DNA of 64,000 nucleotides. Origin: Aminobacter sp039907765. GTDB lineage: Bacteria; Pseudomonadota; Alphaproteobacteria; Rhizobiales; Rhizobiaceae. The DNA lies in NCBI RefSeq assembly GCF_039907765.1, contig NZ_JARDJI010000003.1, positions 351,646-415,645 of the forward strand, written 5' to 3'. The translations under genes were made by a program, and so were the position numbers. The notes below the pieces were generated by a model. The model had not been told where the DNA came from. It saw only the letters and a program-made list of their open reading frames with translations, and ran no database searches. Positions 16,140 to 26,378 of this stretch are shown here, piece by piece. How positions within the stretch are numbered: position 1 is the first letter of the stretch; each line of letters begins with the position of its first letter.

Positions 16140-16636
16140 CCCTGCGGCCCCTGCGGCAGCCAAGGCAGTTCACCGGCCGGCACATGCTGGCGATCATGGT
16201 GGCCTTCTTCGGCACCATCATCGCCGTCAACCTGGTCATGGCAACCTTCGCCAACACCAGCTGGACGGGTCTCGTCGTCCAGAACACCTATGTCGCCAGC
16301 CAGCAGTTCAACGAGCGGGTTGCCGAAGCCAGGGCGCAGCAGTCGCTCGGCTGGAAAGGTGCGCTCGCGATCAAGGCTGGCGAGATTCGCTACAGTCTGG
16401 TCGATGCCTCGGGAGCGCCGGTGCCGGCCGAATCCGTCACCGTTTCCTTCCGCCGGCCCTCCTACGAGGCCGAGGACTGGCAAGTGAAGCTCGAGCGTGC
16501 GGCCGACGGCGCCTATGTCGTGCCCGCTGCCGTTCGCGACGGCAACTGGATCGTCAACACCGAGGCCGTGATCCCCAACGGCGCCCCCTACCGCGAGGCG
16601 CGGCGCATCGTCGTCAGCAAGGGAGAGGTCAAATGA
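16136..16636 (+). CDS. fixH: cbb3 oxidase assembly protein FixH
   Basis: A 166-residue protein with one N-terminal transmembrane helix (residues about 18-38, MLAIMVAFFGTIIAVNLVMA) and a periplasmic beta-rich domain containing the FixH pattern NTSWTGLVVQNTYVASQQFN. The start ATG overlaps the fixG stop (ATGA) and its stop overlaps the fixI start, so translation is coupled. FixH/CcoH is required for stable assembly of the oxidase, but its chemical role is not settled. Confidence 0.94.
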   Translation: MTLRPLRQPRQFTGRHMLAIMVAFFGTIIAVNLVMATFANTSWTGLVVQNTYVASQQFNERVAEARAQQSLGWKGALAIKAGEIRYSLVDASGAPVPAESVTVSFRRPSYEAEDWQVKLERAADGAYVVPAAVRDGNWIVNTEAVIPNGAPYREARRIVVSKGEVK

Positions 16637-18903
16637 GCTGCTGCGCTCCCGCCGCCGAAGCGGCGCTGCTGCTGCAAGGTGGCACTGCGAAGGGCCCGTC
16701 CCGCGAGGAACTGGCACTGTCGAGCCGTCCCGTGCCCGGCGACCTGCGCCAGATCGACCTTTCCGTGCCCGGCGTGCATTGCGGCGCCTGCATGGTCAAC
16801 ATCGAGGCGGCGTTGGGCGCGCTCGACGGCGTCGAGCATGCTCGCGTCAACCTGTCGACCAAGCGCGTTTCGGTGCGCTGGCGCGAAGCCGCCGGCGTGC
16901 CCAGGATCGTCGATGCACTGGCGCGGCTGGGCTACGAAAGCCACCTCTTCGAACAGGGCGCCGACGACAAGGACGAGACCCTCGCCGAACTGATCCGCGG
17001 CCTTGGCATCGCAGGATTCGCGGCGGCAAACATCATGCTCCTTTCCGTGTCGGTGTGGTCCGGGGCAACGGACGCCACGCGCGACCTGTTTCACTGGATC
17101 TCGGCGCTGATCGCACTCCCGGCGCTCGCCTATTCCGGCCGCATCTTCTTCCGCTCCGCCTGGGGGGCCTTGCGTAACGGCCGCACCAACATGGACGTGC
17201 CGATCTCGATCGGCGTGCTGCTCGCCTACGGCATGAGCCTCTACGAGACCGCCAACAGCGGCCCGCATGCCTATTTCGACGCTTCGGCGTCGCTGCTCTT
17301 CTTCCTGCTCATCGGGCGTGCGCTCGACCATGTCATGCGCGAACGGGCCCGCGTCGCGGTCAAGGGCCTGGCGAGGCTCGCGGCACGGGGCGCAACCGTG
17401 CTCCATGCCGATGGCTCCAATGCCTACCTGCCGGTCGGCGACATCAAGCCAGGCATGCAGATCCTGCTCGCCGCCGGCGAACGCGTCCCGGTCGACGCCC
17501 GGGTCATCAAGGGGAATTCGGAGCTCGACTGCGCCATCGTTTCCGGAGAAAGCGATCCCGTCGCGGCGGATCCGGGCGCTACCTTGCGCGCCGGCACGCT
17601 CAACCTGACCGGACCACTGACCATCGAAGCCACCGCGGCGGCCGAGGATTCGTTCCTGGCCGAGATGATGCGGCTGATGGAGGCCGCGGAGAGCGGCCGC
17701 GGCGGTTATCGCCGCATCGCCGACCGTGCTTCGGCGCTCTATGCGCCGGTCGTGCACCTGACGGCCTTCCTGGCCTTCCTCGGCTGGATGGCGGCTTCGG
17801 GCGACGCCTACCGCGCCATTACCATCGCCATCGCCGTCCTGATCATCACCTGCCCTTGCGCGCTCGGCCTTGCCGTGCCGATCGTGCAGGTGGCCGCCGC
17901 GCGGCGCCTGTTCGAGGCCGGCATCATGGTCAAGGACGGCTCGGCCATGGAGCGCCTGGCCGAGATCGACACCGTCGTCTTCGACAAGACCGGAACGCTG
18001 ACGCTCGGCATGCCCAGGCTCGTGAATGCCGGCGAATTGTTGTCCCGGACCCTTTCGCTGGCCGCGGCGATCGCCCTGCACTCGCGCCATCCGATATCCC
18101 GCGCCCTGGCGGACGCGGCCGAGGGCTGCGGCGAATGGAATTTCGACAGGGTCGACGAGCTGCCGGGCTTCGGCCTCGAAGCCGGGAGCGGCGCCGACAG
18201 CTACCGGCTGGGGCGCGCGGAATGGGCGTTGCAAGATGATGTCGGGGGCGCCGGCGGCACCGTGCTGTCGCGGAATGGCGCGCTCGTGGCCGAGTTCCGT
18301 TTCGAAGACCAGCTGCGTTCGGGCGCGGCCGCGACGGTCGCCGCGCTCCGGCAGAGCGGTCTCGCGGTCGAGATTCTGTCCGGCGATCGCGTTGAGGCGG
18401 TGGCGACGGTCGCAAAGGCGCTCGGCATAGCGCAAGCCTCGGCCGGCGTGCTGCCGAGCGGCAAGGTCGCGCGTCTCGAACAGCTGAAGGCCGAAGGCCG
18501 CAAGGTGCTGATGGTGGGCGACGGCCTCAACGACGCGCCGGCATTGGCGGCAGCGCATGTGTCGATCGCGCCGGCGAGCGCCGCCGACATCGGCCGGAGC
18601 GCCGCGGACTTCGTCTTCTTGCGCGAGAGCCTCGCGGCCGTTCCGCTGGCGCTAGCCACCTCGCGCGAAGCCAAGCGGCTGATCCGCCAGAACCTGATCC
18701 TGGCCGTCGCCTACAATGCGATCGCGGTGCCGATCGCGCTCGCCGGCTACGTCACCCCGCTGGTCGCGGCATTGGCCATGTCGGGCTCGTCGGTTATCGT
18801 GATCGCCAACGGGCTCAGGCTCGGCGCCGGCAAGGCCAGGCGGGCCAGCCGCTCGTTCGAGGCGCCGGCGGCGTTTCCGCCCAAGGAGGCAATGGCGTCA
18901 TGA
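16633..18903 (+). CDS. fixI: Copper-transporting P-type ATPase for cbb3 oxidase
   Basis: A 756-residue P1B ATPase. The start at 16633 (MSCCAPAAEAALLL) overlaps the fixH stop. GVHCGACM (Cys50, Cys53) is the N-terminal heavy-metal-associated domain. CPC at residues 407-409 marks the Cu+ channel, and DKTGTLT carries the phosphorylated Asp451. MVGDGLNDAPAL closes the ATP-binding domain. FixI/CcoI exports copper to the periplasm for loading FixN. It overlaps fixS by ATGA at 18900-18903. Confidence 0.96.
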   Translation: MSCCAPAAEAALLLQGGTAKGPSREELALSSRPVPGDLRQIDLSVPGVHCGACMVNIEAALGALDGVEHARVNLSTKRVSVRWREAAGVPRIVDALARLGYESHLFEQGADDKDETLAELIRGLGIAGFAAANIMLLSVSVWSGATDATRDLFHWISALIALPALAYSGRIFFRSAWGALRNGRTNMDVPISIGVLLAYGMSLYETANSGPHAYFDASASLLFFLLIGRALDHVMRERARVAVKGLARLAARGATVLHADGSNAYLPVGDIKPGMQILLAAGERVPVDARVIKGNSELDCAIVSGESDPVAADPGATLRAGTLNLTGPLTIEATAAAEDSFLAEMMRLMEAAESGRGGYRRIADRASALYAPVVHLTAFLAFLGWMAASGDAYRAITIAIAVLIITCPCALGLAVPIVQVAAARRLFEAGIMVKDGSAMERLAEIDTVVFDKTGTLTLGMPRLVNAGELLSRTLSLAAAIALHSRHPISRALADAAEGCGEWNFDRVDELPGFGLEAGSGADSYRLGRAEWALQDDVGGAGGTVLSRNGALVAEFRFEDQLRSGAAATVAALRQSGLAVEILSGDRVEAVATVAKALGIAQASAGVLPSGKVARLEQLKAEGRKVLMVGDGLNDAPALAAAHVSIAPASAADIGRSAADFVFLRESLAAVPLALATSREAKRLIRQNLILAVAYNAIAVPIALAGYVTPLVAALAMSGSSVIVIANGLRLGAGKARRASRSFEAPAAFPPKEAMAS

Positions 18904-19040
18904 GCGGGCTTATCTTTCTTCTCCCGATCGCCCTGTTGCTCGGTGGCCTGGGGCTGGCCGCCTTCCTGTGGTCGCTGAAAAGCGGTCAGTACGACGACCT
19001 GGATGGCGCCGCCCAGCGCATCCTGGTCGACGACGAGTAG
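18900..19040 (+). CDS. fixS: cbb3 oxidase maturation protein FixS
   Basis: A 46-residue protein with an N-terminal transmembrane helix (SGLIFLLPIALLLGGLGLAA then FLW). After it, the conserved CcoS/FixS stretch SGQYDDLDGAAQRIL is present and the tail is acidic (VDDE). Its start overlaps the fixI stop. CcoS is needed for insertion of cofactors into the oxidase catalytic subunit. Confidence 0.93.
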   Translation: MSGLIFLLPIALLLGGLGLAAFLWSLKSGQYDDLDGAAQRILVDDE

Positions 19041-19098
19041 GGACAGCCCGATCCAAAAAACCTGCGGCACGGCCGGCACCGTATGCTAACAGGGTGCC

Positions 19099-20148
19099 AT
19101 GGCTCAGAAGAAAGCACATGAGGTCGATTCCTGGCTCGCCCGTCCCGCTCCGGAGGCGGTGATCGTGCTGATCTACGGGCCGGATCGCGGTCTCGTCTCC
19201 GAGCGGGCCGCGGCCTTCGCGGCCAAGACCGGACTGCCGCTCGACGACCCGTTCTCGGTGGTGAAGCTCGACGCCGGCGAGGTCGAACGCGACAGCGGCC
19301 GTCTCGTCGACGAGGCACGCACCGTGCCGATGTTCTCGCCGAGGCGGCTCATCTGGGTCCGCAATGCCGGCGCCCAGAAGAGCCTCGCCGACGACGTCAG
19401 GGCACTCACCGCCGAACCGCCCCGCGACGCGGTGATCCTGATAGAGGCGCAGGACCTGAAGAAGGGCGCGCCCCTGCGCACGGTGGTCGAAGGGGCGTTC
19501 TGCGGCATGGCCCTGCCCTGCTATGGCGACGAGGCGCGCGATCTCGAAACCATCATCGACGACGAATTGCGTGCGGCCGGGCTGACGATGGCGCTCGATG
19601 CGCGCAATGCCCTGCGCCGCAGCCTCGGCGGCGACCGGCTGGCGACGCGCGGCGAACTGCAGAAGCTGACGCTCTACGCCATGGGCAAGGGCGAGATCAG
19701 CCTCGACGACGTCAAGGCGATGACGGGAGACGTGTCGGCGCTGTCGCTGGACGATGCCGTCGACGCCGCCCTCGGCGGCAACATCGCCGAATTCGACGCG
19801 GCCTTCACCAAGCAGTGCCAGAACGGCAGCCAGGCCGCGCAGCTGCTGGCGGCGGCCTTGCGCCACCTGCAAAACCTGCACCTGATGCGCGGCGAGCTCG
19901 AAGGCGGCAACCGCAATGCCGCGGCGATTATCGCGACGGCACGGCCGCCGGTGTTCTTCTCGCGCAAGCGAGCGGTCGAGCGGGCGCTGACGAGCTGGAG
20001 TTCGGCGGCGCTCGATCGCGCGCTGGCGCGTCTCCAGGCAACGACGCTGCAAACCCGCCGCCGGCCCGAGCTGGCCGTGGCCCTGGCGCGCCAGGCGATG
20101 CTGGGAATTGCCGTGGAAGGCGCCCGCCTGGCGGCGGGGCGGCGTTAG
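19099..20148 (+). CDS. holA: DNA polymerase III delta subunit
   Basis: A 349-residue clamp-loader subunit that opens the beta sliding clamp. The N-terminal domain holds LIYGPDRGLVSERA near residue 30 in place of a functional Walker A, as expected for delta. VKLDAGEVERDSGRLVDEARTVPMFSPRRLIWVRNA is the family core. The C-terminal alpha-helical collar domain ends at GRR. It begins 59 bp after fixS but is functionally unrelated. In many alphaproteobacteria holA follows lptE; here it does not. Confidence 0.92.
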   Translation: MAQKKAHEVDSWLARPAPEAVIVLIYGPDRGLVSERAAAFAAKTGLPLDDPFSVVKLDAGEVERDSGRLVDEARTVPMFSPRRLIWVRNAGAQKSLADDVRALTAEPPRDAVILIEAQDLKKGAPLRTVVEGAFCGMALPCYGDEARDLETIIDDELRAAGLTMALDARNALRRSLGGDRLATRGELQKLTLYAMGKGEISLDDVKAMTGDVSALSLDDAVDAALGGNIAEFDAAFTKQCQNGSQAAQLLAAALRHLQNLHLMRGELEGGNRNAAAIIATARPPVFFSRKRAVERALTSWSSAALDRALARLQATTLQTRRRPELAVALARQAMLGIAVEGARLAAGRR

Positions 20149-20257
20149 AAGGCGGTCGAAAACGGCCAACATTCCGGTCTCGGACAATGCGCCGCCAGGT
20201 GAATGGCGGCGCTCGCCGAAGCGGTTCCCCCACTTCGGAAGCGGGGGCCCGTGGCGA

Positions 20258-21475
<1,218 letters not shown>

Positions 21476-21837
21476 TTGAGCAGGGCACCTTTCGCAGGCG
21501 GCCAGAGCCGCGTTTTCCCGGGCTTTCTAACACGAACGGCCAAACGGGCAAGGGCGATCATGCCGCTGCGGAGCAGAGGGCGGTTCGGCTCGCTGCAGAA
21601 GGAGCGCGGCGTCGCGGACGGCGTTCTTCTCCCCGTCCTTCACGGGGAGAAGATGCCGGCAGGCAGATGAGGGGCAGCGCAAACGTCCCAGGATTGCCCC
21701 TCACCCTTACCCTCTCCCCGCGAAGAACGGGGAGAGGGGGGACGTCCGCGTCGCGCCTCTGCATCACCGGAGATGCCCCGGCTACGGGACTGCCGAGCGA
21801 GACGGAGACCGGGAGCCGGCCTTGACGTCCTCGCGCG
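21476..21837. other. Intergenic interval between argG and tex
   Basis: This 362-bp gap holds the argG upstream region and a block of GC-rich palindromic repeats listed separately (21629-21738). I see no gene, RNA or recognisable operator in the rest. Short reading frames across it simply translate the repeats. Confidence 0.6.
21629..21738. repeat. Rhizobial palindromic intergenic repeats (two units)
   Basis: Unit one contains CTTCTCCCCG-TCCTTCA-CGGGGAGAAG (21638-21664), followed by GCCGGCAGGCAGATGAGGGGCA. Unit two at about 21694-21738 begins TTGCCCCTCACCCTTACC and ends in the hairpin CTCTCCCCG-CGAAGAA-CGGGGAGAG. About 25 bp of unit two are identical, on the opposite strand, to the repeat at 51219-51262. 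Such REP/RIME-like elements are common between rhizobial genes. Confidence 0.75.
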
Positions 21838-24147
21838 TTACTTCCGCTTCATCGCCTCGAGCAGCGCCGCGCCGAACGCGCCTTGCTGCGCCGGCTTGTT
21901 CGGCTGCGGCTTGGGCGATGCAGAGCTGAACTTCATGTCGCGGCCCTTGGCGGGCACTGCCGAGCGCGGTGCCGGCTCGCCGCCATCCTTGCGCATGGTG
22001 AGCCCGATGCGCTTGCGCGGGATGTCGACCTCGACGACGCGGACCTTGACCACGTCGCCGGCCTTCACCACCTCGTGCGGGTCCTTCACGAACTTGTCGG
22101 CCAGCTGCGAGACATGGACGAGGCCATCCTGGTGCACGCCGATGTCGACGAAGGCGCCGAAGGCGGCGACGTTGGTGACGGTGCCCTCCAGCAGCATGCC
22201 CGGCTTCAGGTCCTTGATGTCGTCGACGCCGTCGGCAAAGGTCGCGGTCTTGAAGCCCGGACGCGGGTCGCGGCCTGGCTTTTCCAGCTCGGCGATGATG
22301 TCGCGCACCGTCGGCAGGCCGAAACGCTCGTCGACGAAGGCGCGGGGGTCGATGGCTTTCAGCGCCGCGCTGTCGCCCATCAGCTGGCGCACATCGCGGC
22401 CGCAGGAGGCGACGATCTTCTTGGCGACGCCATAGGCCTCGGGGTGGACCGACGACGCATCGAGCGGTTCCTTGCCGTCGCGGATGCGCAGGAAGCCGGC
22501 GCACTGCTCGAAGGCGCGCTGGCCAAGACGCGGGACCGACAAGAGGTCGCGGCGCGTGGCGAAAGCACCCGAGGCATCGCGATAGGCGACGATCGATTCC
22601 GCCAGCGACGGCCCGAGGCCGGAGACGCGGGCGAGCAAGGGCGCGGAGGCAGTGTTGAGGTCGACGCCGACGGCATTCACCGCGTCCTCGACCACCGCTT
22701 CGAGCGAGCGGCCCAGGCGATACTGATCGACGTCGTGCTGATACTGGCCGACGCCGATCGACTTGGGCTCGATCTTGACCAGCTCGGCCAGCGGGTCCTG
22801 CAGGCGGCGCGCGATGGAGACCGCGCCACGCAACGACACGTCGAGATTGGGGAATTCGGCCGCGGCGGTGGCGGAGGCCGAATAGACCGAGGCGCCGGCT
22901 TCGCTGACGATGACCTTCGTCGGCTTGGGCGCAGGCAGATCGCCAAGCATGTCGGCGACCAGGCGCTCGGTCTCGCGGCTGCCGGTGCCGTTGCCGATGG
23001 CGATCAGCTCGACCTTGTGGCGGATGATCAGCCGCGCAAGCTCGGCCTGGGTGCCGCGCACGTCGTTCTTGGGCGGGAAGGGATAGACGGTGGTGGTGTC
23101 GAGCACCTTGCCGGTAGCATCAACGATCGCGACCTTGACGCCGGTGCGGATGCCCGGATCGAGGCCCATGGTGGCGCGCGACCCGGCGGGGGCGGCGAGC
23201 AGCAAGTCCTTGAGGTTGCGCGAGAAGACGCGGATCGCCTCTTCCTCGGCCGCCTCGCGCAGGTCGCGCATCAGGTCGAGCGACAGCGACAGCGACAGCT
23301 TCACCCGCCAGGTCCAGCCGGCGACCTGCATCAACCACTGGTCGCCGGGCAATGTCGCGCCGATCTGGTAGGCGGCGGTGATCATGCGCTCCACCGGCTT
23401 GATCGGCGAGGTGTCGTCGGCGTCGACCTCGAGGTCGAGCGACAGCACGTCTTCGTTGCGGCCGCGCAGCATGGCGAGCGCCCGGTGGCTCGGCACGCCG
23501 GCCCAGCGCTCGGAATGGTCGAAATAGTCGGAGAACTTGGCGCCCGCCTCCTGCTTGCCGTCGACGACGCGGGCGCGCAGCACCGCGCGCTCCTTCATGT
23601 GGCCGCGCAGGCGGCCGAGCAGGTCGGCGTTTTCCGAGATGGCCTCGGCGACAATGTCGCGCGCGCCTTCGAGTGCGGCCTTCACGTCGGCCACTTCGCC
23701 GCCAACATAGGCCTCGGCCAGCTCGGCCGGCACCTTGGAGCGGTCGAAGAGGATGGCTTCGGCCAGCGGACCGAGCCCGCGCTCCCGGGCAATTTCCGCC
23801 TTGGTGCGGCGCTTGGGCTTGTAGGGCAGGTAGATGTCCTCAAGCTCGGCCTTGGTCGTTACGGTAGCGATACGAACCGCCAGGTCGTCGGTCATCTTGC
23901 CCTGGCCGGTGATGGATTCGACGATCGCGGCGCGGCGCGCCTCAAGCTCGCGCAGATAGGCGAGGCGCTCGGAGAGATCGCGCAGCTGGGTGTCGTCGAG
24001 ACCGCCGGTGACTTCCTTGCGGTAGCGCGCGACGAAGGGAACGGTCGCGCCCTCGTCGAGCAGTCCGACGGCGGCCACGACCTGTTCGGGCTTCGCATTG
24101 ATCTCGGCTGCGATGATCGCAGCGATTTTCCTGTTGTCGCCAGCCAT
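21838..24147 (-). CDS. tex: Tex family RNA-binding transcription accessory protein
   Basis: A 769-residue nucleic-acid-binding protein. The start MAGDNRKIAAIIAAEI at 24147 is the normal Tex N terminus; 65 further residues upstream in frame are not homologous. The Tex N-terminal helical domain (1-200) with YLPYKPKRRTKAEIARERGLGPLA is followed by the YqgF/RuvX-like nuclease fold (TMGLDPGIRTGVKVAIVD, near 320), helix-hairpin-helix motifs (DLNTASAPLLARVSGLG, near 495), and a C-terminal S1 RNA-binding domain (GMLLEGTVTNVAAFGAFVDIGV, about 635-705). Tex influences transcription and toxin expression in several bacteria. The tail PKPQPNKPAQQGAFGAALLEAMKRK is typical. Confidence 0.94.
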   Translation of the reverse strand: MAGDNRKIAAIIAAEINAKPEQVVAAVGLLDEGATVPFVARYRKEVTGGLDDTQLRDLSERLAYLRELEARRAAIVESITGQGKMTDDLAVRIATVTTKAELEDIYLPYKPKRRTKAEIARERGLGPLAEAILFDRSKVPAELAEAYVGGEVADVKAALEGARDIVAEAISENADLLGRLRGHMKERAVLRARVVDGKQEAGAKFSDYFDHSERWAGVPSHRALAMLRGRNEDVLSLDLEVDADDTSPIKPVERMITAAYQIGATLPGDQWLMQVAGWTWRVKLSLSLSLDLMRDLREAAEEEAIRVFSRNLKDLLLAAPAGSRATMGLDPGIRTGVKVAIVDATGKVLDTTTVYPFPPKNDVRGTQAELARLIIRHKVELIAIGNGTGSRETERLVADMLGDLPAPKPTKVIVSEAGASVYSASATAAAEFPNLDVSLRGAVSIARRLQDPLAELVKIEPKSIGVGQYQHDVDQYRLGRSLEAVVEDAVNAVGVDLNTASAPLLARVSGLGPSLAESIVAYRDASGAFATRRDLLSVPRLGQRAFEQCAGFLRIRDGKEPLDASSVHPEAYGVAKKIVASCGRDVRQLMGDSAALKAIDPRAFVDERFGLPTVRDIIAELEKPGRDPRPGFKTATFADGVDDIKDLKPGMLLEGTVTNVAAFGAFVDIGVHQDGLVHVSQLADKFVKDPHEVVKAGDVVKVRVVEVDIPRKRIGLTMRKDGGEPAPRSAVPAKGRDMKFSSASPKPQPNKPAQQGAFGAALLEAMKRK

Positions 24148-24455
24148 GGAATCCTGGTGCCTGTTGAACGGGTGCGCGAACATAGTGACTGCCGGCGCGA
24201 ACGCCAAACGGGCATTTTCCTGCGCCGTCTCAGGCTCCACAGAAAAGCGGCAGGGCTGCGGCAATCGGCGCGACAAACGAACGACGTTTTGCTGGGCGGC
24301 TTCCCTATGCCCTTGGGTATGATGGGGTGATGATACCCCCACCCCCTAAGCTTTTTGCGGGGACCTGGCTCGGTCGGACGCGATGCCGGACGTCCGACTC
24401 CCTCCTTGTGGGGAGGGGGGTACCTTCGCTCCACGCCTGAGAACAGGAGAAAAGA
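24148..24455. repeat. Intergenic palindromic repeat between tex and the DUF423 gene
   Basis: This 308-bp gap contains a GC-rich repeat at about 24300-24425: GGGTAT (24315) and ATACCC enclose a short spacer, then CCACCCCCTAAGCTTTTTG, and later CTCCCTCCTTGTGGGGAGG. This resembles a repeat type seen between many rhizobial genes. The remainder is the tex promoter region. The ribosome binding site AGGAG for the DUF423 gene lies at its right end. No gene is seen. Confidence 0.6.
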
Positions 24456-24803
24456 ATGAATTTCGATCGGGTTCTGTTCGTCGCGGGTGCGTTGTGTGGC
24501 GCGGCCGGCGTGGCGCTCTCGGCGGCATCCAGCCATGGCGGCAGCACGAACGTCGCCGTCGCGGCCAACTTCCTTCTCATCCACGCGCCGGCGCTGCTTG
24601 CCCTGTCGCTGGTCGCCGGCGGCAAGCTGCTGCGCGCCGGCACCTTGGTGCTGATCGCTGGGCTGCTGCTGTTTGCAGGGGACCTCCTGGTGCGGGACTA
24701 TCTCGGGCAGCGGCTGTTCCCCTTCGCGGCACCCGTCGGCGGGGCCGGCATGATCCTCGGCTGGCTGACGTTGGCCCTCGGCGGGATTTTCGCCGGGCGC
24801 TAG
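24456..24803 (+). CDS. DUF423 small membrane protein
   Basis: A 115-residue protein with three to four transmembrane helices. The start at 24456 follows ACAGGAG. LFVAGALCGAAGVALSAASSHG at the N terminus and LIHAPALLALSL in the middle, with FPFAAPVGGAGMILGWLTLALGG at the end, match the YgdD/DUF423 family of inner-membrane proteins. Function unknown. Its stop shares CTAG with the stop of pccR on the other strand. Confidence 0.8.
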   Translation: MNFDRVLFVAGALCGAAGVALSAASSHGGSTNVAVAANFLLIHAPALLALSLVAGGKLLRAGTLVLIAGLLLFAGDLLVRDYLGQRLFPFAAPVGGAGMILGWLTLALGGIFAGR

Positions 24804-26212
24804 CCGATCCGGTATGGCAGCGGGTGACGGACGTCCTTGTCGATCACCAGCCGGCGCTTGAGCGGCGGAATGGCGCGCTGCTGGCAGTTGGTGCGCTCGC
24901 AGATGCGGCATGAGATGCCGATGGGATCGAAGGCGGTCTTGCTGCCGAGCTCCAGCCCGTCGGCATAGACGAAGTCCTGCGCATAGGCGACCTCGCAGCC
25001 GAGCGCGATGGCATAGCGCCGGTGCGGTGCGTTGAATCCGACGCCGCCCTTGGAGATCTCCGTCGCGATGCAGAGGTAGCGTACGCCGTCAGGCGTCTCG
25101 GCCAGCTGGCGGATGATGCGCCCCGGAGCCTCGAAGGCCTGGTGCACGTTCCACAGCGGGCAGGCTGCGCCGAAGCGGGCAAACTGCAGCTTGGCCGCAC
25201 TATGGCGCTTGGTGATGTTGCCGGCGCGGTCGATGCGGGCGAAGAAAATCGGCACCCCCTTGAAGCCCGGGCGCTGCAGGGTGCTCAAGCGATGCGCGAC
25301 CTGCTCGATCGAGGCGCCGAAATGGGCGGCGAGCAGTTCCAGGTCGTGGCGCAGCTCCTGCGCCGCCTTCATGAACGCCTGGTAGGGCAAGGTCAGCGCC
25401 CCGGCATAATAGTTGTGCAGGCCCATCTTGCAGATCTCGACCGCCTCGTTGGTGCGGAAATCGGCGGAACGCGCGATCTTTGCAACCTGGGCCTCCATCT
25501 CCATTTCGGCGATCTGGAAGGCGATCTGGAAGCTTCGTGTCGCCACGGGCGAATAGGGGTTGAGGAACAGGACGCCGGATTTGGGGTCGAAGCGCCTGAG
25601 CGCGTCGTCGCCCGCGTCGGCGCGAGCGATACGCACGCCGTGGCGACTTTCGAGATATTCGCTGAGCGCCGCATAACTGTCACGTCCGCCGATGCCGAGC
25701 TCGCCGGCCAGCCGCTCGGCCGCCACGTCGAGCCCGTGGATGTAGTTGTCGACGAAGTGGAAGAAGTCGCGCACCTCCTCATAGGGCGTCGGCTCGGCGA
25801 AACTCGCGCTCCTGCCCAGAGTGTCGTCCAGGCTCGCCAGCTGTTCCGAGTTGCGGCGATAGGCCTGGTGGGCCGAGATCAGCGCCCGGGCGAAACCCGG
25901 CGCGTTCTGCGTCACCAGCTTGAGCTCCTGCAGGTTCGGCGCATAGTTCTCGAAGATCGGGTCGGACAGCGCCTCGGTCAGGGCCGACAGCAGCCGGTCG
26001 CTGTCGCCCTGCGAGATCTCGGCGATGTCGATCTGGAATTTCTCGGCGAGCGCCAGGAGCACGGAGGCCGAGACGGGGCGCTGGTTGTTCTCGATCTGGT
26101 TGAGGTAGCTCGTCGAGATGCCGATGCGTTCGGCGAAGCTCTGCTGCGTCGCCTTGTTGGTCTCGCGCAGCTCACGCACCTTGCGGCCGATATAAAGTTT
26201 GCGGGTCGCCAT
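24800..26212 (-). CDS. pccR: Short-chain fatty acyl-CoA regulator (ScfR family) of propionyl-CoA carboxylase
   Basis: A 470-residue regulator. An XRE helix-turn-helix occupies residues about 8-66 (LRETNKATQQSFAERIGIS, TSYLNQIENNQRPVSASVL). A central region (about 180-310) has the ImmA/IrrE-like fold, but the metalloprotease HExxH appears as FQIAEME, so proteolysis is unlikely. The C-terminal DUF2083 region holds GISCRICERTNCQQRA, a cysteine cluster typical of the family. ScfR proteins bind short-chain acyl-CoAs; PccR of Rhodobacter sphaeroides responds to propionyl-CoA and controls pccB. Divergence from bioY-pccBA supports the assignment. Two TTTGCAA-like sites lie next to its start. Confidence 0.88.
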   Translation of the reverse strand: MATRKLYIGRKVRELRETNKATQQSFAERIGISTSYLNQIENNQRPVSASVLLALAEKFQIDIAEISQGDSDRLLSALTEALSDPIFENYAPNLQELKLVTQNAPGFARALISAHQAYRRNSEQLASLDDTLGRSASFAEPTPYEEVRDFFHFVDNYIHGLDVAAERLAGELGIGGRDSYAALSEYLESRHGVRIARADAGDDALRRFDPKSGVLFLNPYSPVATRSFQIAFQIAEMEMEAQVAKIARSADFRTNEAVEICKMGLHNYYAGALTLPYQAFMKAAQELRHDLELLAAHFGASIEQVAHRLSTLQRPGFKGVPIFFARIDRAGNITKRHSAAKLQFARFGAACPLWNVHQAFEAPGRIIRQLAETPDGVRYLCIATEISKGGVGFNAPHRRYAIALGCEVAYAQDFVYADGLELGSKTAFDPIGISCRICERTNCQQRAIPPLKRRLVIDKDVRHPLPYRIG

Positions 26213-26213
26213 G

Positions 26214-26228
26214 TTTGCAATTTCGCAA
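26214..26228. promoter_or_regulatory. Candidate PccR/ScfR operator 1
   Basis: TTTGCAATTTCGCAA directly upstream of the pccR start consists of two TTTGCAA-like words in tandem. PccR and the related RamB family are reported, to my recollection, to bind TTTGCAA-type repeats. The position overlaps the pccR ribosome-binding region, fitting autorepression. Confidence 0.5.
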
Positions 26229-26257
26229 TTTTCAGTTCTCGAATTTGTACATTACGC

Positions 26258-26273
26258 TTTTGCACATTTTCAA
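26258..26273. promoter_or_regulatory. Candidate PccR/ScfR operator 2
   Basis: TTTTGCACATTTTCAA lies about 106 bp upstream of the bioY start and 46 bp from pccR. It shares the TTTTGCA/TTTT-CAA pattern of operator 1, in the A+T-rich part of the divergent interval. Confidence 0.4.
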
Positions 26274-26378
26274 CGGTTTTCCGGAAGCCGACTTGAGCGT
26301 AATGGGCGCTATTCGCTCCTTGCCGTGGAAGTGGCGAGGAGCCATTATTTTTCAACCTCATAGTGCGGGAGAAAGCCC

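Noticed and set aside
21629..21738. CRISPR-like or rho-independent terminator interpretation of the hairpin repeats
   Set aside because: Spacing is irregular, there are no unique spacers, the hairpins lack T-runs, and copies are scattered between genes, which fits palindromic intergenic elements.
21883..24330. An 815-codon plus-strand frame opposite tex
   Set aside because: Antisense shadow of Tex; no domain, no ribosome site.
24148..24342. 65-residue N-terminal extension of Tex
   Set aside because: Residues before MAGDNRKIA do not match the family and are encoded by intergenic and repeat sequence.
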